From a virus: DNA of 33,343 bases. The notes under the pieces are model-generated. The model did no database searches and was not told the DNA's origin. It worked only from the letters and a program-made list of their open reading frames with translations. This document shows positions 1 through 4,971 of the stretch, piece after piece (position 1 is the stretch's first letter; every line of letters begins with the position of its first letter). Made by a program: the position numbers and the translations under genes. The stretch covers positions 1 to 33,343 of IMG/VR virus record IMGVR_UViG_3300006790_000009; one strand, 5' to 3'.

Positions 1-123
1 TAACAATTCGTGACGCTACGTCACTTTGAACACAGTACATTTCTGTACCATTGGCTAAATTATAAAGTTTATCTGTTGCATACTGAGCATTGTAACAGGA
101 TTCATAGTCTTTAAACCAAACTA
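1..123. repeat. Terminal redundancy, left copy
   Basis: Bases 1-123 are identical to 33221-33343. A leftward gene starts at 184, runs off position 1, and continues in frame from 33220 to a stop at 33198. The repeat therefore marks circular closure of the assembled genome, or a circularly permuted packaged genome, rather than an intergenic T7-style terminal repeat. The length, 123 bp, also fits a k-mer overlap left by an assembler. Unit genome length is 33,220 bp. Confidence 0.95.
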
Positions 124-184
124 TTGTTTCTGCTTCTTCTGATTTGAGTTGATAAACTAGAACTAATGCAGTGAAGAAATCCAT
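1..184 (-). CDS. Small unknown protein spanning the contig join (N-terminal part)
   Basis: Starts with ATG at 184 after an AAAGGA ribosome site. Sixty-one codons are read before the window edge, and across the join the frame continues to TGA at 33198-33200, giving a 68-residue protein that begins MDFFTALVLVYQ. The N-terminus is hydrophobic but too short to call a membrane anchor. The C-terminus is basic (KPKRKPQ). The stop overlaps the next leftward start as ATGA, so the two are probably translationally coupled. I do not recognise the family. It lies downstream of the terminator at 560-588, at the tail of the leftward transcript. Confidence 0.75.
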   Translation of the reverse strand, partial: MDFFTALVLVYQLKSEEAETIVWFKDYESCYNAQYATDKLYNLANGTEMYCVQSDVASRIV

Positions 185-227
185 TGCAATCCTTTCTATC
201 TTTGGTATTCATTGTTTGGGGTGATGA

Positions 228-250
228 GCGTGAGTATGGTTAGGTCACGC
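228..250. repeat. Short inverted repeat between two leftward genes
   Basis: GCGTGA at 228-233 pairs with TCACGC at 245-250 around an 11-base loop. A weaker flanking pair (GGTGA 220-224 with TCACC 269-273) could extend it. It occupies most of the 89-base gap between the genes ending at 274 and starting at 184. There is no T-tract, so it is not a canonical terminator. It may protect or process the transcript. Confidence 0.4.
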
Positions 251-273
251 ACTGCAATTACTTTCTTGTCACC

Positions 274-549
274 TCACGACATTTCTTTTTTTACTTTTTC
301 TACTGAAGATCTGCTGACTCCACAGACCATCGAAGTAGAACTTACGCACCACCCTCTTTGTAAAAAGTATACTATGTCTTTGATTTCACTGGCTTTTAAC
401 GGGTCGTTGCGCCAACCGTCACCTCTGGTTACTGCTTGCTTCGTTACCTTTGGCTCTTTCTTTATTCGTGTTCCAAATTTTTTATTTTGTTTGGCTGCTA
501 TTTGTTTTGCATCAGCAAGCATTGCTTGTGCTAATTCTTCTTCTGTCAT
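274..549 (-). CDS. Small protein with probable C-terminal helix-turn-helix
   Basis: 91 residues, starting at an ATG preceded by TTGGAG six bases upstream. Residues 1-50 are Lys/Ala/Gln-rich and basic. Residues 50-91 look like a DNA-binding helix-turn-helix, with two helices ending VSSTSMVCGVSRSSVEKVKK, the pattern seen in resolvase- or transposase-like recognition helices. It may be an accessory regulator of the leftward operon. The gene lies directly after an intrinsic terminator whose T-tract abuts its ribosome site, so its expression probably depends on readthrough. The HTH call rests on pattern only. Confidence 0.6.
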   Translation of the reverse strand: MTEEELAQAMLADAKQIAAKQNKKFGTRIKKEPKVTKQAVTRGDGWRNDPLKASEIKDIVYFLQRGWCVSSTSMVCGVSRSSVEKVKKEMS

Positions 550-559
550 TTGTTACTCC

Positions 560-588
560 AAAAAAAAGGCCGCCCCTTTCGAGGCGGC
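560..588 (-). terminator. Intrinsic terminator in the leftward operon
   Basis: Read leftward: a perfect six-pair stem GCCGCC/GGCGGC (583-588 with 569-574) around TCGAAAGG, followed by a seven-base T-tract. It lies downstream of the SSB-like gene and immediately upstream of the ribosome site of the 91-residue gene, so it limits transcription into the last three leftward genes. Confidence 0.85.
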
Positions 589-596
589 AAGGTATA

Positions 597-635
597 CGCA
601 TGGTCTTGTTTAACAAAACAGGCAGTGTCCATGCG
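597..635. repeat. Inverted repeat upstream of the terminator
   Basis: CGCATGG at 597-603 is an exact inverted match of CCATGCG at 629-635. The 25-base interior can form a second small hairpin (GTTT/AAAC). With the terminator at 560-588 it makes a compact 76-base two-hairpin 3' end after the SSB-like gene stop at 652, which could yield a stable small RNA or protect the message. Confidence 0.5.
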
Positions 636-651
636 GAGAACTATGTTGCTA

Positions 652-1053
652 TTAAAACGGAATCTTGTCATCTTTCAAGCCCGAATTTGATTCTTGTTGT
701 TTTTGTTGAGGGTCAGATATTTCTACACTCATGTATGGCTTTTCATCTTTCATGCGTATCCAAGATGCAATGCGCTTTAACATTGGTGGTGTAGTCCAAG
801 GCATACGCTTATCATTGGGATTGTACATAGTCCCAGTATAAGCAGGTGCGCCTTCTTTGCTATTGTCATTTGGAAACATCACCCCGACTTTTTCAAAGAC
901 TTCAATTAATTCTTTTTGATCGCGTGTCATTCTTCTTACGAATGCATAACGAGAGTCACGACCTGCAACATTTATGCTGCCTTGTAGTATAAGTTCCATG
1001 TCTTCGAATGGAGGCCATAACGCTCCATCATTTGTTTTGTCATATTCTGCCAT
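652..1053 (-). CDS. SSB-like protein of unknown family
   Basis: 133 residues. The ribosome site AAGGAG lies about ten bases before ATG 1053. The protein ends in LKDDKIPF, close to the acidic tip (DDDIPF) with which bacterial single-stranded DNA binding proteins recruit partners. Its body (NDGALWPP near the start, then YTGTMYN and SWIRMKDEKPYMSVEIS) has the alternating beta pattern of a compact nucleic-acid binding fold. It lies directly downstream of the annealing protein and exonuclease, where phage SSBs are common. I infer single-strand binding during recombination; a different DUF fold with a convergent tail is possible. Its leader holds the structured element at 1081-1151. Confidence 0.6.
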   Translation of the reverse strand: MAEYDKTNDGALWPPFEDMELILQGSINVAGRDSRYAFVRRMTRDQKELIEVFEKVGVMFPNDNSKEGAPAYTGTMYNPNDKRMPWTTPPMLKRIASWIRMKDEKPYMSVEISDPQQKQQESNSGLKDDKIPF

Positions 1054-1080
1054 GCTTTTGGCTCCTTGTTTAAAGTTGGT

Positions 1081-1151
1081 GAGGGGTTCTTGGGGAAAAC
1101 CTGCCCCTCGATCAGGCCGTATAATCGCAATAGAGATTGCTTCCCCAAGAA
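1081..1151 (-). ncRNA. Candidate structured RNA: three-way junction with pseudoknot
   Basis: Read leftward, it begins at the base after the erf stop codon. P1 is a perfect 11-pair helix (TTCTTGGGGAA 1151-1141 with TTCCCCAAGAA 1097-1087). P2 is GCAAT-CTCT-ATTGC (1140-1127), stacked directly on P1. P3 is CCTG/CAGG (1116-1113 with 1103-1100), with a loop containing GAGGGG (1109-1104). That loop is an exact complement of CCCCTC (1086-1081) just after P1, so a pseudoknot can form. The element sits in the leader of the SSB-like gene, about 20 bases before its AAGGAG. I infer a cis-regulatory RNA or translation switch. No known riboswitch class was matched by eye. Confidence 0.6.
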
Positions 1152-1607
1152 TTAGCTAGGCCATTTAGTTACAACATTCTTTGTTGCTTTGCTTACTTCG
1201 GTGCTTCGCCCTGACTGCGGCACCGAAGTTCGCGCAACAGCATCATTGCCATCATCATCTTCTGTAGGCAAGTTCAGTAGCGATAGGATGCCGTAACGTC
1301 TGGCATAAGTGATCGCACTGCCTAAGCCTTGCATATCATTTTTGCCAAGTACCAGAGGTATTTCTGTATAGATGCCATCACCATCTACATGTTTAATTTC
1401 TGTAGTGATGCACATACCATGCTCATTGTTAATACCTCTGTGAAACAGAAAGAATCCATTGTTCTTCAATGGTTCTGTTACAGCATCTATTACATTCTCA
1501 AGTGTAGCATAGTTGCTTTTGAAGTGAGGGTTGCGACCATCACGCTTGATAGGTTGTATTTCATCACGAACCTTCAATAGTTTTTCAGTTAAGTTAGACT
1601 TTGTCAT
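1152..1607 (-). CDS. erf: ERF-family single-strand annealing recombinase
   Basis: 151 residues. The ERF core is visible: RNPHFKSNYATLENVIDAV (about 25-43), PLKNNGFFLFH (about 46-56) and QGLGSAITYARRYGILSLL (about 93-111), followed by NLPTEDDDGNDA, a typical end of this domain. ERF proteins form rings that anneal complementary single strands, as P22 Erf does when it circularises or concatenates the genome. The C-terminal 30 residues are Ser/Thr/Lys-rich and probably disordered. The start overlaps the exonuclease gene by 14 bases, with a GGAG inside that gene. Exonuclease and annealing protein together make a two-component recombination system of lambda Red type. Confidence 0.92.
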   Translation of the reverse strand: MTKSNLTEKLLKVRDEIQPIKRDGRNPHFKSNYATLENVIDAVTEPLKNNGFFLFHRGINNEHGMCITTEIKHVDGDGIYTEIPLVLGKNDMQGLGSAITYARRYGILSLLNLPTEDDDGNDAVARTSVPQSGRSTEVSKATKNVVTKWPS

Positions 1608-2385
1608 TGTGTGCAGTTCTCCTTGTTATGCGGATTGCTCCGCGTTTATCACGTTTTAGTCTGACGGTATCACAGAATACTTCTCGTTCGTTATGACCGA
1701 CCATATCCTTGAGATTCTTTTTCGCTCTGTCATTGATCTGAGCGGCGTTGAGTGTGCTGATGTATGAGTGCGCTTCTTCGACAAACTGATTGTCTCTTGA
1801 TGCGTCACGTACCACCATTTGATCCAGTATGATTTCTTTTGTGGAGAGAACTTCGGTCTCAAAATCAACTGGCCTTTCCTTGTTTTGAACGTGTGTCCAG
1901 AATTGTGTAACCAACTCCCACATTTGATTGAGATAGTCTTGGTTGTAAGCAATGTGTAAACACTCCCATTTACTGTTACCAAAAATAACAGACAGGTATG
2001 CCCCATCTGCTTTTGCAATGTGACAATATAATTGTATTTGTGGCATGTATTTGTTTACGACTTTGTCCATATTATAAAAATTATTTGTATGCTTTGCTTC
2101 GATAATATTATTTTCACCTTGGATTGCACCATCTATTGTACCTTTGACTGGTATATTATTGATTGATGCTATGTATTCTTTTTGGTGTGCAACAACAGCT
2201 TTGGCTTCATGCATTGCAAACCATTTAAGATTAAAGTTTTCAGTATGTATGCCAAGCTGCACAGGAAGATTACGAAGTAAAGACTCTGGTTCTTTAATGC
2301 CAGTCTTTACTTCCCATAGTTCTTCCCATTCGCCTCCTACTATTTTGACGCAATCACTGCCGCCAATAAAACCTTTTCGTTCCAT
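1594..2385 (-). CDS. YqaJ-type viral recombinase exonuclease (PD-(D/E)XK)
   Basis: 263 residues. I chose ATG 2385 over the upstream ATG 2397 because GGAG lies six bases before it, while nothing precedes 2397. Residues 7-11 read IGGSD, the usual opening of YqaJ/lambda-exo nucleases. The catalytic core shows D85 (KGTIDGA), E96-A-K98 (IIEAKHT) and the QIQLYCHI helix at 116-123 that completes the fold. The enzyme digests one strand of duplex DNA ends to expose single strands for the ERF protein encoded next. The tail (about 240-263) is very basic, suited to DNA binding. A neighbouring 16-bp palindrome may be its operator. Confidence 0.88.
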   Translation of the reverse strand: MERKGFIGGSDCVKIVGGEWEELWEVKTGIKEPESLLRNLPVQLGIHTENFNLKWFAMHEAKAVVAHQKEYIASINNIPVKGTIDGAIQGENNIIEAKHTNNFYNMDKVVNKYMPQIQLYCHIAKADGAYLSVIFGNSKWECLHIAYNQDYLNQMWELVTQFWTHVQNKERPVDFETEVLSTKEIILDQMVVRDASRDNQFVEEAHSYISTLNAAQINDRAKKNLKDMVGHNEREVFCDTVRLKRDKRGAIRITRRTAHNDKV

Positions 2386-2434
2386 ATAGTTCTCCATTTG
2401 TGGGCATTTAGATGCCTATTTATTTGCCTACACT

Positions 2435-2450
2435 ACTGCACTTATGCAGT
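2435..2450. promoter_or_regulatory. Palindromic operator candidate ACTGCA-N4-TGCAGT
   Basis: A perfect 6+6 inverted repeat, ACTGCACTTATGCAGT, overlapping the end of one leftward gene and preceding the exonuclease gene. The twelve bases CACTTATGCAGT recur exactly at 4253-4264 upstream of the regulator genes, and the same CTGCA-N4-TGCAG pattern occurs at 5867-5880. There is no T-tract, so it is not a terminator. It could be the binding site of one of the two HTH proteins. A small hairpin, GGCAT-TTAG-ATGCC, follows at 2403-2416. Confidence 0.5.
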
Positions 2451-2816
2451 TGATGCAAGCTCTTTGAAATGCTTTTCCCCATAAGCTTGTGCTTCTTCGA
2501 GGCTTTTTATTTTTTGTTCGGCAAGGTCTTTGTTGAAGTTATCATACAGTCTGCCTTTGAGTTCTGTACGATACGGCTCAAGTTCAGCTTTGGTTACATA
2601 GCCAAAGTGAACAAGAGCAGCAGCTTCTTTACCATAGATAAAATGTTCGCCAATCTTTTGATTTTGTTTTATTCGATTGGCTGTGACTCGATAGGTATCT
2701 ACCTTCCAATGCTTTGCTCGATCAAAGTCTGGTTGATAAATTTCTTTGGATGGTCTGCTTAGACTAGCTTCCCACATTTGTTTGGTAACAACTTGTGTTA
2801 ATGATTTAGTTTTCAT
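2442..2816 (-). CDS. Unknown protein of the leftward operon
   Basis: 124 residues starting MKTKSLTQVVTKQM. I chose ATG 2816 because CGGAGGAC lies just upstream; the longer reading from 2843 has no ribosome site. No membrane segment or signal peptide. The sequence is mixed and helical, with a Lys/Glu-rich C-terminal half (about 85-120) likely to form long helices, and a central YGKEAAALVHFGYVTKAELEP stretch. It overlaps the upstream gene by 11 bases. Function unknown. It sits just ahead of the exonuclease, so a recombination accessory role is possible but unsupported. Confidence 0.72.
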   Translation of the reverse strand: MKTKSLTQVVTKQMWEASLSRPSKEIYQPDFDRAKHWKVDTYRVTANRIKQNQKIGEHFIYGKEAAALVHFGYVTKAELEPYRTELKGRLYDNFNKDLAEQKIKSLEEAQAYGEKHFKELASTA

Positions 2817-3159
2817 AGAAGTCCTCCGTTTTTGTATACTCACCCTTGTTGTTTGCTAATTGTGTTGCGCTCTTTCTTGGGCGTGTTCGAAAAAAACCTT
2901 TGTACTCTGGAAAGGTTTCCATAAATTTTCTTGCATACCATGCGCGATGGTTATTGCTTAGTTTGAATTGTGTTTTACCATTTACATCTGGCACATCTGT
3001 TTCCCAACGAATGCGCTCGAAGATAGCGTTGACTGAGTAATGTTGATAGCCTCGAGCAATAATCTCTTTGGTAAACTTTACAAAAAGTATTGACACTCGT
3101 GGGTATTTTTTATGAAACTCTTCAGCCTGTTCATTCATTTCTTCTTCACGAGTTTTCAT
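2806..3159 (-). CDS. Conserved phage protein of unknown function
   Basis: 117 residues from ATG 3159, which has GAAGGA eight bases upstream; the upstream ATG 3168 directly abuts that site and is unlikely. The middle and end carry FERIRWET (about 46-53), FKLSNNHRAWYARKFMETFP and GFFRTRPRKS, a pattern I have seen in many phage and prophage hypothetical proteins with no assigned role. The protein is basic and aromatic-rich, suggesting nucleic acid contact, but that is inference. It overlaps the preceding gene by 14 bases within a tightly packed leftward run. Confidence 0.72.
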   Translation of the reverse strand: MKTREEEMNEQAEEFHKKYPRVSILFVKFTKEIIARGYQHYSVNAIFERIRWETDVPDVNGKTQFKLSNNHRAWYARKFMETFPEYKGFFRTRPRKSATQLANNKGEYTKTEDFYEN

Positions 3160-3409
3160 GACGCGCATCCTTCATAAGATTATATATTCTAGTAAGATAG
3201 CTTCTTAACTTTTCTACTTCTTCAATAGAAAAACTATTCATCCAACCGTCAATATTGGGATCGGAAGAAAGTAACTGCAAATAAAGTTTATCAGGAAATG
3301 AGTTTGAATATTCTAATATTAGATCACGCTTAATAGTATTGTCAGCATCATCCATTAGGTGGACTACATCAACTCGTAGCCGTCTTGTCTCCATCATTTT
3401 TTCTGTCAT
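3146..3409 (-). CDS. Unknown small acidic protein
   Basis: 87 residues. GGAGA lies about nine bases before ATG 3409, and the gene start sits inside the upstream nuclease gene (41-base overlap). Residues about 10-55 alternate as beta strands (RLRVDVVHLMDDADNTIKRD, then LYLQLLSSDP), and residues 60-82 form a helix (SIEEVEKLRSYLTRIYNLM). No family recognised. Compact genes between nucleases and regulators in phage early regions are often host-takeover or anti-defence factors, but nothing in this sequence shows that. Confidence 0.65.
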   Translation of the reverse strand: MTEKMMETRRLRVDVVHLMDDADNTIKRDLILEYSNSFPDKLYLQLLSSDPNIDGWMNSFSIEEVEKLRSYLTRIYNLMKDARHENS

Positions 3410-3731
3410 TTAAGTTCTCCATTATGGTTTGAAATTGTTCGCCACTCATTATGACGAGCGTTTGCGGAGTTCCTCTCCGTCTTTTATAGAAGGCAATGTC
3501 TCTGCCTTCGAGGACACTGAAAGGGTTAGGAAACCCAGACTTGTCTCTATACTTTACTTCTCCCACCAGTTCTTGGTCTTTGATTGTGAGCTTGATGTCG
3601 CCTGAATACTCTCCTCCCAAGCTGCCCGAGAGGGGTTGGCGTTTCGCTTTGATCTGCGCTTTGATTTCGTTAAGCCATTTGACAAACCACTTTTCGTGGT
3701 AGGTTCCTTTTGACTTGTTATTGTTTGCCAT
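3369..3731 (-). CDS. Holliday-junction-resolvase-like PD-(D/E)XK nuclease
   Basis: 120 residues. AGGAAGACAG precedes ATG 3731. The order KAKRQPLSGSLGGEYSGDI (29-46) then VGEVKYRDKSG (56-66) matches small archaeal-type resolvase and related phage endonucleases: D45, E58 and K60 form the metal-binding D-(E-x-K) core, and S35/S37 sit in the usual upstream serine loop. Such enzymes cut branched DNA, which fits a phage that relies on strand annealing and must resolve junctions before packaging. A restriction-like or VRR-NUC-like endonuclease is the alternative. The first 178 bases of this gene also carry the tail of an overlapping zinc-ribbon frame. Confidence 0.75.
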   Translation of the reverse strand: MANNNKSKGTYHEKWFVKWLNEIKAQIKAKRQPLSGSLGGEYSGDIKLTIKDQELVGEVKYRDKSGFPNPFSVLEGRDIAFYKRRRGTPQTLVIMSGEQFQTIMENLNDRKNDGDKTATS

Positions 3732-3880
3732 CTGTCTTCCTCATAACAACGCAAGCATACATACCAATGCTTTTCGTTTGTTCTTCGATGATTATTTTTA
3801 AGTATTGCTACAAAGTATTCAGACATTTGATCGCAAGCAATACAATGAGCTTTATTCCTCTTTCCTTTTTTTGATTTCAA
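3554..3880 (-). CDS. Zinc-ribbon mini-protein overlapping the nuclease gene
   Basis: 108 codons from TTG 3880, with AGGAT about six bases upstream. Residues 11-45 hold two knuckles, C13-I-A-C16 and C42-L-R-C45, separated by 25 residues, a convincing zinc ribbon. From about residue 50 the frame runs inside the nuclease gene in another phase for 178 bases, and the tail (Ser/Lys/Thr-rich, ending KTKNWWEK) looks like unselected overlap. The functional part is probably the first 50-60 residues. The start overlaps the XRE gene by 29 bases. Role unknown; DNA or RNA binding is a reasonable inference. The TTG start is less certain than the reading frame. Confidence 0.6.
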   Translation of the reverse strand: MKSKKGKRNKAHCIACDQMSEYFVAILKNNHRRTNEKHWYVCLRCYEEDRWQTITSQKEPTTKSGLSNGLTKSKRRSKRNANPSRAAWEESIQATSSSQSKTKNWWEK

Positions 3881-4082
3881 TGTCGTATCCTAATGCATCA
3901 AGCCAACACATTAATAAAAAACCAGAAGGAATTCTTTTGTGTTGCTCCCATTTATGAACCAATGATTCGGTGCAACCTATTATTCCTGCCAATTTATCTT
4001 GGCTAAGTTTCTTTTCGTGCCTCGCTGCGATAAGCATTGTTATCATTTGATTGTAGTTGTGAGGCAATCTCGTGTTGATCAT
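3852..4082 (-). CDS. XRE-family (Cro/CI-like) transcription regulator
   Basis: 76 residues. Residues about 17-60 form a classic XRE helix-turn-helix: ARHEKKLSQDKLAGIIGCTE then SLVHKWEQHKRIPSG. The rest (LMCWLDALGYDIEI) is the usual dimer-forming end of small Cro-like repressors. It overlaps the upstream HTH gene by 80 bases if ATG 4082 is the start (GGA 11 bases upstream); ATG 4046 is a shorter alternative without a ribosome site. With its partner it probably controls the early operon; the palindrome at 4250-4264, just upstream of the pair, is a candidate target. Confidence 0.85.
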   Translation of the reverse strand: MINTRLPHNYNQMITMLIAARHEKKLSQDKLAGIIGCTESLVHKWEQHKRIPSGFLLMCWLDALGYDIEIKKRKEE

Positions 4083-4248
4083 GAATAGATTCCAAAACTT
4101 TACGAGCGGTTGTATAACGAAGATCTGTTTTATTATTTATTGTTCTGTAATAAGTAGACGTTGGCACTCCTGCTTTTTTAAAAGCAAAGAGTAAGTCAAC
4201 GTCAAGATCATTCGCTGTTTGTTGTAAATAATTTAAATAAGATTTCAT
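4003..4248 (-). CDS. Small HTH DNA-binding regulator
   Basis: 81 residues beginning MKSYLNYLQQTANDLDVDLL. Residues about 18-58 (LLFAFKKAGVPTSTYYRTIN, then TARKVLESI) form a phage-repressor-like helix-turn-helix in which VPTSTYYRTI is the turn and recognition helix. It is the first gene after the 4284-4317 terminator and is preceded by TTGACA and a palindrome, so it looks like a self-regulated unit. GGAG lies directly before the ATG with very short spacing. Its last 27 codons overlap the XRE gene in another frame. Confidence 0.75.
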   Translation of the reverse strand: MKSYLNYLQQTANDLDVDLLFAFKKAGVPTSTYYRTINNKTDLRYTTARKVLESIHDQHEIASQLQSNDNNAYRSEARKET

Positions 4249-4249
4249 G

Positions 4250-4284
4250 CTCCACTTATGCAGTAATAATATTTACTTTGTCAA
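4250..4284 (-). promoter_or_regulatory. Candidate promoter and operator for the regulator genes
   Basis: Read leftward, a consensus -35 TTGACA (4284-4279) overlaps the T-tract of the upstream terminator. A fair -10 (CATAAG, about 18 bases on) lies within ACTGCATAAGTGGAG, the imperfect palindrome shared with 2435-2450. Transcription from it would start almost at the ATG at 4248, giving a very short or absent leader. The -10 is weak, so this is a prediction. Confidence 0.4.
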
Positions 4285-4317
4285 ATAAAAAGGGGGGTAT
4301 TTACACTTACCCCCCTT
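4284..4317 (-). terminator. Intrinsic terminator upstream of the regulator genes
   Basis: A perfect ten-pair stem (AAGGGGGGTA 4290-4299 with TACCCCCCTT 4308-4317) and eight-base loop. Read leftward it is followed by TTTTTATTTG. It ends the transcript coming from the genes at 4415-6159 and insulates the HTH pair. The 97 bases between it and 4415 hold no convincing gene. Confidence 0.85.
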
Positions 4318-4414
4318 GCACAATCACCTTCAAAGGAGCAAAGGCTTGTGCTGCCGTGGTTATGTGTACCAGATATGAATATTCACATTGTTGATGATGA
4401 TAGCACATTCCAAA

Positions 4415-4609
4415 CTAATCAGCATCTTCGCACTCACGGCTTACGAATCCTAGACCACCACATTCATCACAGTTTTCAGTGACTTCTTCCAAAGATGGTG
4501 GGCTGTCTCGACTTATCCATGACTCTGGCCTGTCGTATGTTATTGTGCCAGAGCCATCGCATTCTTGGCATTCTTTATTTAACGTCGAAAATTTCAAATC
4601 CGCTTTCAT
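4415..4609 (-). CDS. DnaJ-type zinc-finger mini-protein
   Basis: 64 residues from ATG 4609, chosen over 4660 because CCGAGG lies eight bases upstream. It has two CxxCxGxG-type repeats, C14-QE-C17-DGSG and C47-DE-C50-GGLG, the zinc-binding arrangement of the DnaJ cysteine-rich domain, separated by a 29-residue acidic, proline-containing linker. Such single-domain proteins are common in phages and may act as small redox or protein-binding factors; the role here is unknown. It is the last gene before the terminator at 4284-4317 and overlaps the preceding gene by 35 bases. Confidence 0.75.
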   Translation of the reverse strand: MKADLKFSTLNKECQECDGSGTITYDRPESWISRDSPPSLEEVTENCDECGGLGFVSRECEDAD

Positions 4610-4787
4610 AATAATACCTCGGTAAGTTTGTTTCTTCCCAAGCTTTGATAGCTCGAGCAACCCATTTGTCTCGATCGAACTCAGGGTTCATTGCTTTGAG
4701 GTCATCACCCATTCGTTCAATGTTTGTTGGTGAGCTAGTGAGTGGCGCAAGTACCTGCGCCACATAGTCTTCTTCTTTCTCAGTCAT
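4575..4787 (-). CDS. Unknown small helical protein
   Basis: 70 residues starting MTEKEEDYVAQVLAPL at ATG 4787, with GGGAG upstream; the longer reading from 4874 lacks a ribosome site and runs through the neighbouring gene. Residues 34-53 (NPEFDRDKWVARAIKAWEET) predict an amphipathic helix, and the tail is Tyr-rich. It overlaps the gene upstream by 8 bases and the gene downstream by 35. No family recognised. Confidence 0.65.
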   Translation of the reverse strand: MTEKEEDYVAQVLAPLTSSPTNIERMGDDLKAMNPEFDRDKWVARAIKAWEETNLPRYYYESGFEIFDVK

Positions 4788-4971
4788 TTGGATCTCCCAA
4801 TCTAACATCAATCTCTTTGTCTGCATTGAAGCAAGTAAACTCAACTGATGTGTTGTTAGTAAAGTAAAAGACAAACTCTGTTACATGTGTGCCATGACTC
4901 ATTTGCCTTCTGTGGATTTTTACAGACTCAACATTGTGTGAGTCCATGTTTAAGATATTGTTTACGATCAT
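4780..4971 (-). CDS. Unknown small beta-rich protein
   Basis: 63 residues from ATG 4971, which overlaps the stop of the DUF932 gene as ATGA. Alternating hydrophobic stretches (VESVKIHRRQM, VTEFVFYFTNNTSVEFTCFN) predict a small beta sheet. The coupling to the DUF932 gene suggests it is co-translated with it and may work with it. No family recognised. Confidence 0.65.
   Translation of the reverse strand: MIVNNILNMDSHNVESVKIHRRQMSHGTHVTEFVFYFTNNTSVEFTCFNADKEIDVRLGDPND

Noticed and set aside
1656-2018. 120-codon minus-strand frame inside the exonuclease gene
   Set aside because: Shadow frame of the YqaJ-type exonuclease, which has clear catalytic motifs.
4319-4414. Possible short plus-strand peptides after AAAGGAG near 4334
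   Set aside because: Only about ten codons each, opposite in direction to the operon, and with no further support.
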